Shown: positions 1 to 8,704 of the stretch, in pieces
Layout: each line of letters starts with the position of its first letter
Position numbering within the stretch: position 1 is the stretch's first letter
DNA from: Saccharococcus thermophilus
GTDB taxonomy: Bacteria; Bacillota; Bacilli; Bacillales; Anoxybacillaceae
Reading direction: 5' to 3'
Length of the DNA stretch: 64,000 bases
Assembly: GCF_011761475.1 (NCBI RefSeq)
Contig: NZ_JAASRS010000001.1
Span: 1,550,001-1,614,000 of the forward strand
Made by a program: the position numbers and the translations under genes
Notes under the pieces: generated by a model
Databases searched by the model: none
Seen by the model: the letters and a program-made list of their open reading frames with translations, nothing else
Told to the model about the DNA's origin: nothing

Positions 1-657
1 ACCCGGCTCCTCGGACGGTCTGGATATATTGCTCTTTATCTTCCGCATTTAATTTATTCCGTAAATGCCGAACATACACGTCCACTACGTTTGTCTCTAC
101 AACAGAATCGTATCCCCATACTTGATCTAATAAAACCTCACGAGTTAAAACACGATTAATGTTTTTCATAAAAACAGAAAGAAGCTCGAATTCTTTATTC
201 GTAAGTTCAATGAAATGCTCTCCACGTTTTAACATTCTAGATTCTAAGTCTAATTCAAGATCTTTAAACGTAAGAACGAGCGGTCTTGCTTCTTTTTTTC
301 TTCTCTACGAAGAATGACACGAATCCGCGCCAATAACTCTTCGATCGCAAACGGTTTGACAACGTAATCATCCGCTCCACTATCTAATCCCATTACCCGA
401 TCCATGACGCTGTCTCTTGCTGTTAGCATAATAATCGGCGTATCTTTGACCATTCTTAAACGCCGGCAAACTTCGATTCCATTGAGGCCAGGTAACATCA
501 AATCAAGCAAAATGACATGATAGTCTTGCTTCGTCGCAAGCTCAAGTCCTTGTCTCCCATCGTATGCTACATCCACTTCGTACCCTTCATATTGCAGTTC
601 AAGTTCCAAAAACTCCACTAATCCTTCTTCATCCTCAATGATTAAAATGCGATACAT
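1..657 (-). pseudogene. OmpR/PhoB-family response regulator, frameshifted and cut by the window edge
   Basis: The N-terminal receiver domain is intact: acidic pocket near residues 9-10, phospho-acceptor Asp about residue 52 in LLDLMLP, and the conserved [13 protein letters not shown] near the end. It reads from ATG 657, preceded by AGGGGTG, to an early stop at 250. The winged-helix DNA-binding half continues to base 1 in another frame (FKDLELDLESR, then [14 protein letters not shown] and the TVRGAG end). Adding one A to the 7-A tract (T run at 293-299 on the plus strand) restores one continuous frame, so a single-base homopolymer deletion explains the break. It closely resembles the intact regulator at 20591-21265. 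A partner kinase would lie left of the window. A sequencing error cannot be excluded. Confidence 0.85.
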
Positions 658-914
658 ACACACCCCTGCCTTACATCAATAAATGAATAACTAAATCTAA
701 CCAAACAATAGAGCCATTATTTGGTGAACTTTTTTATAACTTTTTATATTTTTTCCTTTGCCAAACATGCAATACGTATCCTGCAGCGATTGCTAGTATA
801 AAACTGAAAAACGCTCCTCGCTATACACTCTTTCCATTTTATCAACATGACTAATAAAAAATAGCTACCATGGCTAGTTACAAAAAAGTTTTTTTATGTT
901 TATCATACCGTCTC

Positions 915-922
915 CTCATGAA
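915..922. repeat. 8-bp target site duplication of IS256 copy A (left)
   Basis: CTCATGAA at 915-922 is repeated exactly at 2357-2364, directly outside the two IS ends. The core TCATGA is palindromic. Removing one duplicate and the IS rebuilds the uninterrupted ancestral sequence. Confidence 0.9.
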
Positions 923-1003
923 GGTACCGTCAAGAATTTTGTGTAATGTAAATGGGGTAGGGTTTCTCTGAAATGGATTTGAATTGATAGGGGACTGATT
1001 TTC

Positions 1004-1041
1004 TCCACACAGGAGACTGAATATTCAGTCTCTTGTGTGGA
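1004..1041. repeat. Long near-perfect palindrome inside IS256 copy A
   Basis: A 38-bp inverted repeat beginning TCCACACAGG and ending mirror-wise, with one G:T-type mismatch in this copy. It lies between the transposase stop codon and the nearer IS end. No long T run follows, so it is not a classical intrinsic terminator. The perfect version is at 6950-6987 in copy B. Confidence 0.85.
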
Positions 1042-1081
1042 AAGGGAGAATCCCCTTATTTTGTTTATTTACAATATTTGG

Positions 1082-2251
1082 TTAACAATAACGTTCTTCA
1101 AACATTCGTTGAAGGGCTTCCTGCGCTTCGGCAAATCCTCTTAACTTTCGCCCTGCCCATTTCTCATTAAAATCTTGGATGGTCAAATACACGACTTTTT
1201 CCGCGGCTTCTAAACTGCTCAAACTGTTCATCGGCTTTAGACGTTTCCGAATCTCTTTGATCGTTCGTTCGATGACATTCGTCGTGTAAATCACACTTCG
1301 AATACTGCTTGGATAATCCATAAATGTAAGGAGGACATCCAACTCATTGGCCCAAGATTGAACTTCTCTTGGATATTTGCTGGACCATTTCGACTCAAAC
1401 TGTTGAAACATTTGTAACGCCATCTCCTTATTCGGCGCGCGATAAATCAGCTTGAGATCCTCGGCCACTTCGAATTGGTCTTTTTTCCGAACACGGCTGA
1501 GGGTGTTGCGGACTTTGTGCACGACACAGCGCTGCACATCGGCTTTCGGATACACCGCCTTAAAGGCTTCCTCCAGCCCCGGAAGGCCATCGAAGACGCC
1601 AAGAAGCACTTCCTTGACGCCTCTTTGGTAGAGGTGTTGAAGAATTTCCTGCCATCCATAGGCGCTTTCTTGTCCTCCCACGAAGAAATCCAGAATTTCT
1701 CGATACCCTTCTTCATTCACTCCTAACACCACATAAATGACTTCTTTCTCTACCGTATCGCGGCGAAGTTTCACGTACAAGCCGTCCAAATATAAGACAG
1801 AATAACGTTTGGATAGTGGACGATGGTGCCATTTCTCGATGTCTTCTTTCACGACATCGGTAATACGGCTGATCGTCGCTGGAGAATAAGCATTTCCTAG
1901 AATTCGTTCGATAAACTTGCCAATTTCCCGTGTACTCATGCCACTTTGATACATCCTAATGATGGCTTCCTCCAGCCAGCCGGTGTGGCGTTGATAAGGG
2001 GCAAACAACTGTGTTTGAAATTCCCCGTTTCGGTCTCTTGGAACCAAAAGACCCTCAATCCGGCCATATTGCGTATCTAGATTTCGCTGATAGTAGCCGT
2101 TTCTCATATTCGGCGTTCCAGCCTGTTCGATTTCGAGGAAATGTTTGATTTCTTCCCGCATAATCAGCTCTAATTTTTCCTTCACAAACTGACGAATGAC
2201 ACTTTCCAGTTGATTTGCCCAGTCGACATTCGGTATACTTCTTTTAGACAT
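1082..2251 (-). CDS. IS256-family transposase (copy A)
   Basis: A 389-residue DDE transposase that catalyses cut-and-paste or copy-out movement of its own IS. The mutator-type catalytic core is visible: first Asp in SVLYLDGLYVK, second Asp in GVFDGLPG, and Glu in TTNVIERTIKEIRKR. The start is ATG 2251 (MSKRSIPNVDW), preceded by GAAAGGAG about 10 nt upstream. An open frame runs 25 codons further upstream but has no ribosome site and is not used in copy B. Full length with no internal stops, so it is probably active. It differs from copy B at roughly 18 residues plus one inserted Arg near the N-terminus. Confidence 0.93.
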   Translation of the reverse strand: MSKRSIPNVDWANQLESVIRQFVKEKLELIMREEIKHFLEIEQAGTPNMRNGYYQRNLDTQYGRIEGLLVPRDRNGEFQTQLFAPYQRHTGWLEEAIIRMYQSGMSTREIGKFIERILGNAYSPATISRITDVVKEDIEKWHHRPLSKRYSVLYLDGLYVKLRRDTVEKEVIYVVLGVNEEGYREILDFFVGGQESAYGWQEILQHLYQRGVKEVLLGVFDGLPGLEEAFKAVYPKADVQRCVVHKVRNTLSRVRKKDQFEVAEDLKLIYRAPNKEMALQMFQQFESKWSSKYPREVQSWANELDVLLTFMDYPSSIRSVIYTTNVIERTIKEIRKRLKPMNSLSSLEAAEKVVYLTIQDFNEKWAGRKLRGFAEAQEALQRMFEERYC

Positions 2252-2545
2252 AGGTAGGGTACTCCTTTCTCTAAGATTTTTGGTCCAATCAGAGAATACC
2301 CTACCTTTTTTCTTTTGTTCTAGCAAAATGCTTTACACAAACTTTTATACATCATCCTCATGAAGGAAGAAGGTAAAAAAAGATAAAAAATTTTTCATCT
2401 TTATTACACCAAAAAACAAGCTCCTACGATTATTGATGAAAAATTGTTCATTCCGGCATCAAGACGATTGAAGTTTTCTTCCCTTTTCCATATCGTTTAT
2501 AATGATATGCGTGCATGGAAGAGACCAGCAAAGGAGGATTGTTTC

Positions 2546-2827
2546 GTGAACACATTTGTTCAGCTGTTTGAGGCGTACCGGTCGTTATGGTCGAATCGTT
2601 CGTTCATAAAGGACGAGGAACTCACTGAGGAATGCTGTAAATCGCTCCTGTATGAGGCGATCGAAAAGGAATTGCGAGATGAAATGACCCATCCGCGCAC
2701 ACGCCAGTCTCCTGAAATAAAATTTTATTATGCAATCAAAAGAATTATAAACGCTGATCTATCTGAGCAAGAAAAGTTATCTTTAATTCATATTTACATA
2801 AGTGTAATGGAACAAATAAAAGAATAA
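2546..2827 (+). CDS. Hypothetical protein, 93 aa
   Basis: I do not recognise this family. The start chosen is GTG 2546, because AAAGGAGG ends 8 nt upstream; an open frame back to 2444 has no such site. The product is soluble-looking and helical, with many charged residues (EELTEECCKSLLYEAIEKEL) and a C-terminal segment SEQEKLSLIHIYISVMEQIKE-like in character. There is no signal peptide or membrane segment. It sits alone between IS256 copy A and the IS200/IS605 element, so context gives no function. The good ribosome site makes it likely to be a real gene. Confidence 0.6.
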   Translation: MNTFVQLFEAYRSLWSNRSFIKDEELTEECCKSLLYEAIEKELRDEMTHPRTRQSPEIKFYYAIKRIINADLSEQEKLSLIHIYISVMEQIKE

Positions 2828-3018
2828 CCTTTTTCTTCACTCCTTAGACATTATTCATCATCGCAGCGGTAACATAACGGTTAACAAGATGATTGTCGGC
2901 GGTTGCTTCTTCTCAACCAATGCCACTTATGAAAAAACTTGTATTGTTAGGATTTACCATTAATAAGCTTATCCAAACTGGCAGGATTGTTTCTTGATTT
3001 TCTTTTGAACAAAAAACG

Positions 3019-3063
3019 AGACTAACCCCTTCTAGAATGCGAAACATTTGGGAGGGGTTAGTC
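3019..3063 (-). terminator. Intrinsic terminator / end hairpin of tnpA
   Basis: A perfect 11-bp inverted repeat, GACTAACCCCT at 3020-3030 and AGGGGTTAGTC at 3053-3063, overlaps the tnpA stop codon. Read on the minus strand it is followed by TCGTTTTTTG, so it can act as a terminator for tnpA. It may also be the left-end structure of the IS200/IS605 element. Confidence 0.7.
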
Positions 3064-3387
3064 GCGAATTATCTATTTTCTTGGTTTTAGATGTATTTTT
3101 TATCACTTCTAAAGGTACTCCTCCGGTAGAAAAAATCATATAACTATTGCTCGAAAAATAAGGTTTCCAATAATGCTTCGATATTTCTTCTTTATATTCT
3201 TTACGAATATATCGAGAAGATATCGTTTTAAAATTGTTTATTAGCTTCAACAACTGAATTTGAGGAGGTGCGTCGAATAAAATATGTACGTGATCCTTTT
3301 CCCATTCATCTCGATTAACTCATATTGATCTTCCCTCTTTACGACTAAATAAATTCTTTAATACAATATTACCAATAAAACAAACAT
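3032..3387 (-). pseudogene. IS200/IS605 TnpA (Y1 HUH transposase) remnant
   Basis: Minus-strand fragments match TnpA: YELIEMNG, then in another frame EKDHVHILFDAPPQ with the HUH metal-binding motif HVH (about 3284-3292), then LLKLINNFKTISSRYIRKE and YWKPYFSSNSYMIFSTGG. Lesions seen: the N-terminal part is missing or scrambled, one G is lost near 3300 before the HUH motif, and one A is lost at 3096-3101 just before the catalytic Tyr. That loss puts the IKKYI Tyr codon out of frame, and an in-frame TAA follows when the frame is repaired. The 73-codon open frame at 3032-3253 is only the surviving middle of this gene. Confidence 0.82.
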
Positions 3388-3408
3388 TTGGAAAGGAGGG
3401 TTCGTTTG

Positions 3409-4785
3409 ATGGCAAAAGCTCCGAAAGCAGAAAAAATAAAAACCATTCAAAATAAAATCATCTCTCACGGAAAAAAGACATTCGAGAATACGCTTATTAT
3501 CTTTCGAGATGCGTTAACTTTTATTGTAGATGTTGTAGATCGAGAGTTCGATGCTTTGGAGCATCTTTCTACGAAAGAAGCAGTTCCTGCCGTAGAAAGA
3601 TTGATCCATCGGACCAAAACGAACCCTCATCCAAAGTATGATTTTAGTTTAAAGTTTTATAAGTTCCCGTCTTATTTTAGACGTTCAGCAATATCAAAAG
3701 CTTTAGGAATCGTAAAAAGCCATCGTTCTAACCTCAAAAATTGGGAAAAAGAACGTGATCAAGCACTTGCCGAGGGCAAGAGGTTTAAGAAAAAACCTCC
3801 GGCTTTAAGAATCGATCACAAAGCGTTTCCTGTTTTCTATAAAGGGAATATGTTTAAGCGTTTGTCCGAAAACCAGGCACAGATCAAAGTGTATAAAAAC
3901 GGTGACTGGGTTTGGGAGACGATTACGTTTCAAACGAAAAACTTGAAAAACCGGGGAATTACAGGTTGGAAAGAAAGCAACCCTACTATTGTAAAGAAGG
4001 GGAAAAAGTACTTCATTCATTTTTCTTTCTCGAAAAAAATAAAACTAAAAAATACAAAGTTAGAGAATCAAGTGATTGTTGCTGTTGACCTGGGGTTAAC
4101 GAATTCCGCCGTTTGTTCGGTGATGCTTTCGGATGGAACTGTCATCGGCCGGAAATTTATCAACCAGCCGATAGAAAAAGACCGGATGAAAAGCAAAATC
4201 AACAAACTGAAAAAGGCGCAGCAACAATCCGGATGGATTTCTGCGCCAAACTATTGGCGTAGAATCAATGGATTGCAAAAACATATCATTTTTAACACAG
4301 CAAGTGAAATTATTAAATTCGCTGAAAAACATAATGCAGATGTGATTGTATTCGAATACTTAGGCAAAATGAAAATGCCAAAAGACTATTATGGTGCCAA
4401 AAAGTTGCGTCACAAATTGCACCATTGGTGCAGAATCGGGATCCAAAATAAAGTAGAGCAAATGGCTCATTACCGTGGGATGCGTATTCGCCGGGTGAAT
4501 GCGAAAAACACTTCTGCACTTGCGTTTGACGGATCAGGAGAAGTGAAACGCAACAATAAAAAAGACTTGGCCACTTTTCCGAATGGTAAAGTCTATCACG
4601 CAGATCTAAATGCTTCTTACAATATAGGAGCACGATACTTTATACGAGAATTCCTTAAATCCTTTTCTGAAAAGAAAAGGTTGCAATGGGAGGCAAAAGT
4701 TCCTTCCATTGCAGCTAGAACTCGGCAAACGTTGTCTTCATTAATTAGCTTGCGTCAGGCATTAAACATCGAAAGTGTTACATAG
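3409..4785 (+). CDS. tnpB: TnpB, RNA-guided nuclease of IS200/IS605 family
   Basis: A 458-residue TnpB. The start is ATG 3409, with GGAAAGGAGG about 9 nt upstream; the frame is open to 3388 but lacks a site there. The RuvC catalytic triad is complete: Asp227 in VAVDLGLTN, Glu316 in VIVFEYLG and Asp399 in YHADLNASYNIG. The segment between Glu316 and Asp399, where most TnpB proteins carry a four-cysteine zinc finger, has no CxxC pair. TnpB proteins are nucleases guided by an omegaRNA made from the element's right end, and they cut donor sites to keep the element in the genome. The gene is uninterrupted although its tnpA partner is dead. Nuclease activity here is inferred from the family. Confidence 0.88.
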   Translation: MAKAPKAEKIKTIQNKIISHGKKTFENTLIIFRDALTFIVDVVDREFDALEHLSTKEAVPAVERLIHRTKTNPHPKYDFSLKFYKFPSYFRRSAISKALGIVKSHRSNLKNWEKERDQALAEGKRFKKKPPALRIDHKAFPVFYKGNMFKRLSENQAQIKVYKNGDWVWETITFQTKNLKNRGITGWKESNPTIVKKGKKYFIHFSFSKKIKLKNTKLENQVIVAVDLGLTNSAVCSVMLSDGTVIGRKFINQPIEKDRMKSKINKLKKAQQQSGWISAPNYWRRINGLQKHIIFNTASEIIKFAEKHNADVIVFEYLGKMKMPKDYYGAKKLRHKLHHWCRIGIQNKVEQMAHYRGMRIRRVNAKNTSALAFDGSGEVKRNNKKDLATFPNGKVYHADLNASYNIGARYFIREFLKSFSEKKRLQWEAKVPSIAARTRQTLSSLISLRQALNIESVT

Positions 4786-4789
4786 CGTG

Positions 4790-4855
4790 AGCATAGCTGT
4801 ACTTAAGACAACGGATGCTCCGACTAGAATCTTCGATTTAGTCGGGGAGGTTCAC
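4790..4855 (+). ncRNA. Putative omegaRNA 3-prime scaffold at the tnpB right end
   Basis: Just after the tnpB stop codon there is a stem CCGACTA (4820-4826) / TAGTCGG (4839-4845), extendable by two pairs, followed by GGGGAGGTTCAC. In IS605-type elements the omegaRNA covers the tnpB 3-prime end and right end, and the guide is read from flanking DNA past the element. The 5-prime limit is not visible and probably lies inside tnpB. A guide would begin near 4855 (ACTATAACAGTC). Confidence 0.5.
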
Positions 4856-4901
4856 ACTATAACAGTCATACCCCGTATTTTATAATGAGAAAAAATAGGG
4901 G

Positions 4902-5414
4902 GTGAAAAAAATCGAAATTCAAAACCGGCCAGTATTGAATGTAAAAAAGACACCATTAGAAATTGCTCTAAATATCATTTCATTACTACTTTTCATTGGA
5001 AGTGTCTTGTACTTATTGATGGAATGGCCTTCCTTGCCGAATCGAGTACCAATGCATTATAACTTTTTCGGAGAAGTAGATAAATGGGGAGGCAAAGGAA
5101 TAATTTTTTTACATCCGATTATAGGAGCTGTTTTATGGATTGGTCTTACTATTCTTGAAAAATTCCCTCACGTTTATAATTATATCGTCGGTTTAACGGA
5201 AGAAAATATAGAACAGCAATATAAAAATGGACGTATCATGATTAACGTTGTAAAAAATGAATTTCTAATTTATATATCTTACAGTATTTGGAAAGATATA
5301 GAAGTAGCATATGGACACGATATAGCTTTCGGGACTTGGGATTTAGCTCTATTTCTTATCGTCCTTTTCAGTTCGATAGGCTTTTTTATAGTAAGATCGT
5401 TTCGTTTAAGATAA
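4902..5414 (+). CDS. DUF1648-domain membrane protein, 170 aa
   Basis: The hallmark of DUF1648 is present near residues 45-65: SLPNRVPMHYNFFGEVDKWGG (split here as LPNRVPMHYNF and GEVDKWG). Hydrophobic segments lie at about residues 22-42, 70-88 and 145-163, so it is an integral membrane protein with about three spans. The start is GTG 4902 directly after a run AGGGGG, which leaves little room for a ribosome site, so the true start is uncertain. TATAAT at 4881-4886 could be its -10 box. DUF1648 occurs in SdpI-like immunity proteins and in regulators of unknown role; this protein lacks a recognised SdpI C-terminal half. It stands alone between the IS605 element and IS256 copy B. Confidence 0.7.
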   Translation: MKKIEIQNRPVLNVKKTPLEIALNIISLLLFIGSVLYLLMEWPSLPNRVPMHYNFFGEVDKWGGKGIIFLHPIIGAVLWIGLTILEKFPHVYNYIVGLTEENIEQQYKNGRIMINVVKNEFLIYISYSIWKDIEVAYGHDIAFGTWDLALFLIVLFSSIGFFIVRSFRLR

Positions 5415-5478
5415 ACAGGAACATTATTCCACTAGTCCTAATAGAACGAATAGGTGAGCTGGTTGTATAAGCAAGCAC

Positions 5479-5512
5479 AATGGGGCTTCCTATTTGGAGG
5501 TCCCATTCTTTA
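5479..5512 (+). terminator. Candidate terminator after the DUF1648 gene
   Basis: Stem AATGGGGCTTCC (5479-5490) and GGAGGTCCCATT (5496-5507) with two G:T pairs, followed by CTTTATG. The T run is short, so termination may be weak. Confidence 0.5.
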
Positions 5513-5628
5513 TGCAATAATCTTTAACAGAGATACACATGCCAATTTTTTGGAACAATGATGCATTAAAATAAGCTGTATTGCTTGTGCTATTAGGTCT
5601 GTTTACCGTTTATTTTCGGTGTATAAAA

Positions 5629-5636
5629 CAGCGCTG
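5629..5636. repeat. 8-bp target site duplication of IS256 copy B (left)
   Basis: CAGCGCTG at 5629-5636 is repeated exactly at 7070-7077, directly outside the IS ends. The site is a full palindrome. Confidence 0.92.
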
Positions 5637-5742
5637 GATGATGTATAAAATTTTGTGTAAAGCATTTTACTAGATCAAAATAAAAAAGGTAGGGTATTCT
5701 CTGATTGAACCCAAACATTCCAGAGAAAGGAGAACCCTACCT

Positions 5743-6909
5743 ATGTCTAAAAGTATACCGAATGTCGACTGGGCAAATCAACTGGAAAGTGTCATTCGTC
5801 AGTTTGTAAAGGAAAAATTAGAACTGATCATGCGGGAAGAAATCAAGAATTTCCTCGAAATAGAACAGGCCGGAACATCAAATATGAGAAACGGCTACTA
5901 TCAACGAAATCTAGATACGCAATATGGCCGGATTGAAGGTCTTTTGGTCCCTAGAGACCGAAACGGAGAATTTCAAACACAGTTGTTTGCCCCTTACCAA
6001 CGGCACACCGGCTGGCTGGAGGAAGCAATCATTAGGATGTACCAAAGTGGCATGAGTACACGGGAAATTGGCAAGTTTATCGAACGAATTCTAGGAAGCA
6101 CCTATTCTCCTGCGACGATCAGCCGTATTACCGATGTCGTGAAGGAAGACATCGAGAAATGGCACACTCGTCCACTGCACAAGCGTTATTCCGTCTTATA
6201 TTTGGATGGTTTATACGTAAAACTTCGTCGCGAAACCGTGGAGAAAGAAGTCATTTATGTGGTGTTAGGGGTGAACGAAGAAGGATATCGCGAAATTCTT
6301 GATTTCTTTGTGGGAGGACAAGAAAGCGCCTATGTATGGCAGGAAATTCTTCAACACCTCTACCAAAGAGGCGCCAAGGAAGTGCTTCTGGGCATATTCG
6401 ATGGACTACCAGGGTTGGAGGAAGCCTTTAAGGCGGTTTATCCGAAAGCCGATGTGCAGCGTTGTGTCGTTCACAAAGTCCGTAACACGCTCCATCGTGT
6501 TCGGAAAAAAGACCAATTTGAAGTGGCCGAGGATCTCAGGCTGATTTATCGCGCGCCGAATAAGGAGATGGCGTTACAGATGTTTCAACAGTTTGAGTCG
6601 AAATGGTCAAGCAAGTATCCGAGAGAAGTTCAATCTTGGGCCAATGAGTTGGATGTCCTCCTTACATTTATGGATTATCCAAGCAGTATTCGAAGTGTGA
6701 TTTACACGACGAATGCCATTGAACGAACGATCAAGGAGATTCGGAAACGTCTAAAGCCGATGAACAGTTTGAATAGTTTAGAAGCCGCTGAAAAAATCGT
6801 ATATTTGACCATTCAAGATTTTAATGAGAAATGGGCAGGGCGAAAGTTGCGAGGATTTGCCGAAGCACAGGAAGCCCTCGAGCGAATGTTTGAAGAACGT
6901 TATCATTAA
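5743..6909 (+). CDS. IS256-family transposase (copy B)
   Basis: A 388-residue transposase, full length. Catalytic residues lie in SVLYLDGLYVK (Asp), GIFDGLPG (Asp) and TTNAIERTIKEIRKR (Glu). The start ATG 5743 follows GAGAAAGGAG about 10 nt upstream. About 18 residues differ from copy A, including SGSTYS for GNAYS-type changes and a C-terminal His for Cys, and this copy lacks the Arg after MSK. Both copies look functional, so their divergence reflects separate lineages or arrivals and not decay. Confidence 0.94.
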   Translation: MSKSIPNVDWANQLESVIRQFVKEKLELIMREEIKNFLEIEQAGTSNMRNGYYQRNLDTQYGRIEGLLVPRDRNGEFQTQLFAPYQRHTGWLEEAIIRMYQSGMSTREIGKFIERILGSTYSPATISRITDVVKEDIEKWHTRPLHKRYSVLYLDGLYVKLRRETVEKEVIYVVLGVNEEGYREILDFFVGGQESAYVWQEILQHLYQRGAKEVLLGIFDGLPGLEEAFKAVYPKADVQRCVVHKVRNTLHRVRKKDQFEVAEDLRLIYRAPNKEMALQMFQQFESKWSSKYPREVQSWANELDVLLTFMDYPSSIRSVIYTTNAIERTIKEIRKRLKPMNSLNSLEAAEKIVYLTIQDFNEKWAGRKLRGFAEAQEALERMFEERYH

Positions 6910-6949
6910 CCAAATACTGTAAATAAACAAAATAGGGGGATTCTCCCTT

Positions 6950-6987
6950 TCCACACAGGAGACTGAATATTCAGTCTCCTGTGTGGA
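6950..6987. repeat. Perfect 38-bp palindrome inside IS256 copy B
   Basis: Begins TCCACACAGGAGACTG, is centred on AATATT, and is perfectly self-complementary over 38 bp. Outside it the arms AATAGGG (left) and CCCTATT (right) extend a weaker pairing. It lies about 40 bp after the transposase stop and about 80 bp before the IS right end, the same place as in copy A. No T run follows it. Confidence 0.9.
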
Positions 6988-7134
6988 GGAAACTAGTTCC
7001 CTATTCATTCCAAATCCATTTCAGAGAAACCCTACCCCCATTATATTACACAAAATTCTTGACGGTACCCAGCGCTGCCCAAAACAAACTATTTGATGAC
7101 AAATATATATAACAATCAAAGGAGGGCGCTGTTT

Positions 7135-7578
7135 ATGTCTTTAATTCCTTACGATCCATTTCGCCATTTAGAAACAATGCGCAGAGACATGAACCGATTT
7201 TTCTCAACCGATTTTCCTTCTCTCTTTACCCATATGGACGACCATATCGGGATGCCGCGCATGGACATGCATGAAACGGAAAATGAATATGTCGTATCGT
7301 GCGATCTTCCTGGTTTAGAGAAAAAAGAAGACGTGCACATCGATGTACACAACAATGTCTTAACGGTCAGCGGAACAATCCAGCGTGATCAAAATATTAA
7401 GGAAGAGCAGATGCACCGCCGCGAACGCTTCTTTGGACGTTTCCAACGTTCCATTACACTGCCATCGGATGCGGCGACTGACAATATTAGAGCAACCTAT
7501 AAAAACGGCGTGCTCGACATCCATATTCCAAAAACAACGTCTAGCCCGAAAAAACGCGTCGATATCGAATTTCATTGA
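7135..7578 (+). CDS. Hsp20 / alpha-crystallin small heat shock protein
   Basis: A 147-residue cytoplasmic holdase chaperone that binds unfolding proteins and passes them to ATP-dependent chaperones. The alpha-crystallin domain runs from about residue 40 (PRMDMHETENEYVV) to 130, with the typical strands NNVLTVSG and SITLPSD and the YKNGVLDIHIPK signature near the end. The start is ATG 7135 with AAAGGAGGG about 8 nt before it; the frame is open upstream but has no site. The IS256 insertion ends at 7069, so the native promoter is probably displaced and expression may now depend on the IS end. No CIRCE-like repeat is visible in the 65 bp that remain. Confidence 0.92.
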   Translation: MSLIPYDPFRHLETMRRDMNRFFSTDFPSLFTHMDDHIGMPRMDMHETENEYVVSCDLPGLEKKEDVHIDVHNNVLTVSGTIQRDQNIKEEQMHRRERFFGRFQRSITLPSDAATDNIRATYKNGVLDIHIPKTTSSPKKRVDIEFH

Positions 7579-7582
7579 TGCA

Positions 7583-8639
<1,057 letters not shown>

Positions 8640-8704
8640 TTATAATGTTTTCGCTCTTCATACTTACCCACATTAACGGACATCATTTCCATCTTGGCAA
8701 ACGG

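Larger units (their letters stand above)
923..2356 (-). mobile_element. IS256-family insertion sequence, copy A
   Basis: A 1434-bp element with one transposase gene. Its two ends share an imperfect 24-bp inverted repeat whose inner part, GAATTTTGTGTAA at the left end, is best conserved (17 of 24 positions match between ends). It is flanked by perfect 8-bp direct repeats CTCATGAA at 915-922 and 2357-2364, which fix the boundaries. Copy B at 5637-7069 is nearly identical and lies in the opposite orientation. The two copies have different target duplications, so each inserted separately and they do not form one composite transposon. An 8-bp duplication fits the IS256 family. Confidence 0.93.
3000..4855 (+). 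mobile_element. IS200/IS605-type element with dead tnpA and intact tnpB (ends approximate)
   Basis: The element holds divergent tnpA (minus strand, broken) and tnpB (plus strand, intact), the usual IS605 layout. The left end is placed near 3000 by the hairpin overlapping the tnpA 3-prime end. The right end is placed near 4855, after a CCGACTA/TAGTCGG hairpin followed by GGGGAGGTTCAC, which resembles IS605-type right ends. IS605 elements make no target duplications, so exact ends cannot be proved from this sequence. Without TnpA the element should not move by itself. Confidence 0.7.
5637..7069 (+). mobile_element. IS256-family insertion sequence, copy B
   Basis: A 1433-bp copy of the same element as 923-2356, in the opposite orientation. 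The left end starts GATGATGTATAAAATTTTG; the right end, read inward, starts GGTACCGTCAAG. The flanks are perfect 8-bp repeats CAGCGCTG at 5629-5636 and 7070-7077, itself a palindrome. The element sits 65 bp upstream of the Hsp20 start codon at 7135, so it has separated that gene from whatever lay upstream. Confidence 0.94.

Noticed and set aside
3032-3253. A separate 73-aa protein on the minus strand
   Set aside because: Its sequence is the middle of an IS200/IS605 TnpA whose other parts continue in other frames.
5288-5470. A 60-aa frame within and after the DUF1648 gene
   Set aside because: It overlaps the DUF1648 C-terminal coding region in another frame, has no ribosome site and crosses the intergenic part.
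6950-6987. The 38-bp IS palindrome as a Rho-independent terminator
   Set aside because: No T run follows on either strand, so the classical form is not met; it is reported as a palindrome instead.
923-7069. The two IS256 copies plus the intervening DNA as one composite transposon
   Set aside because: Each copy has its own perfect target duplication and the outermost flanks (CTCATGAA and CAGCGCTG) do not match, so the copies inserted separately.
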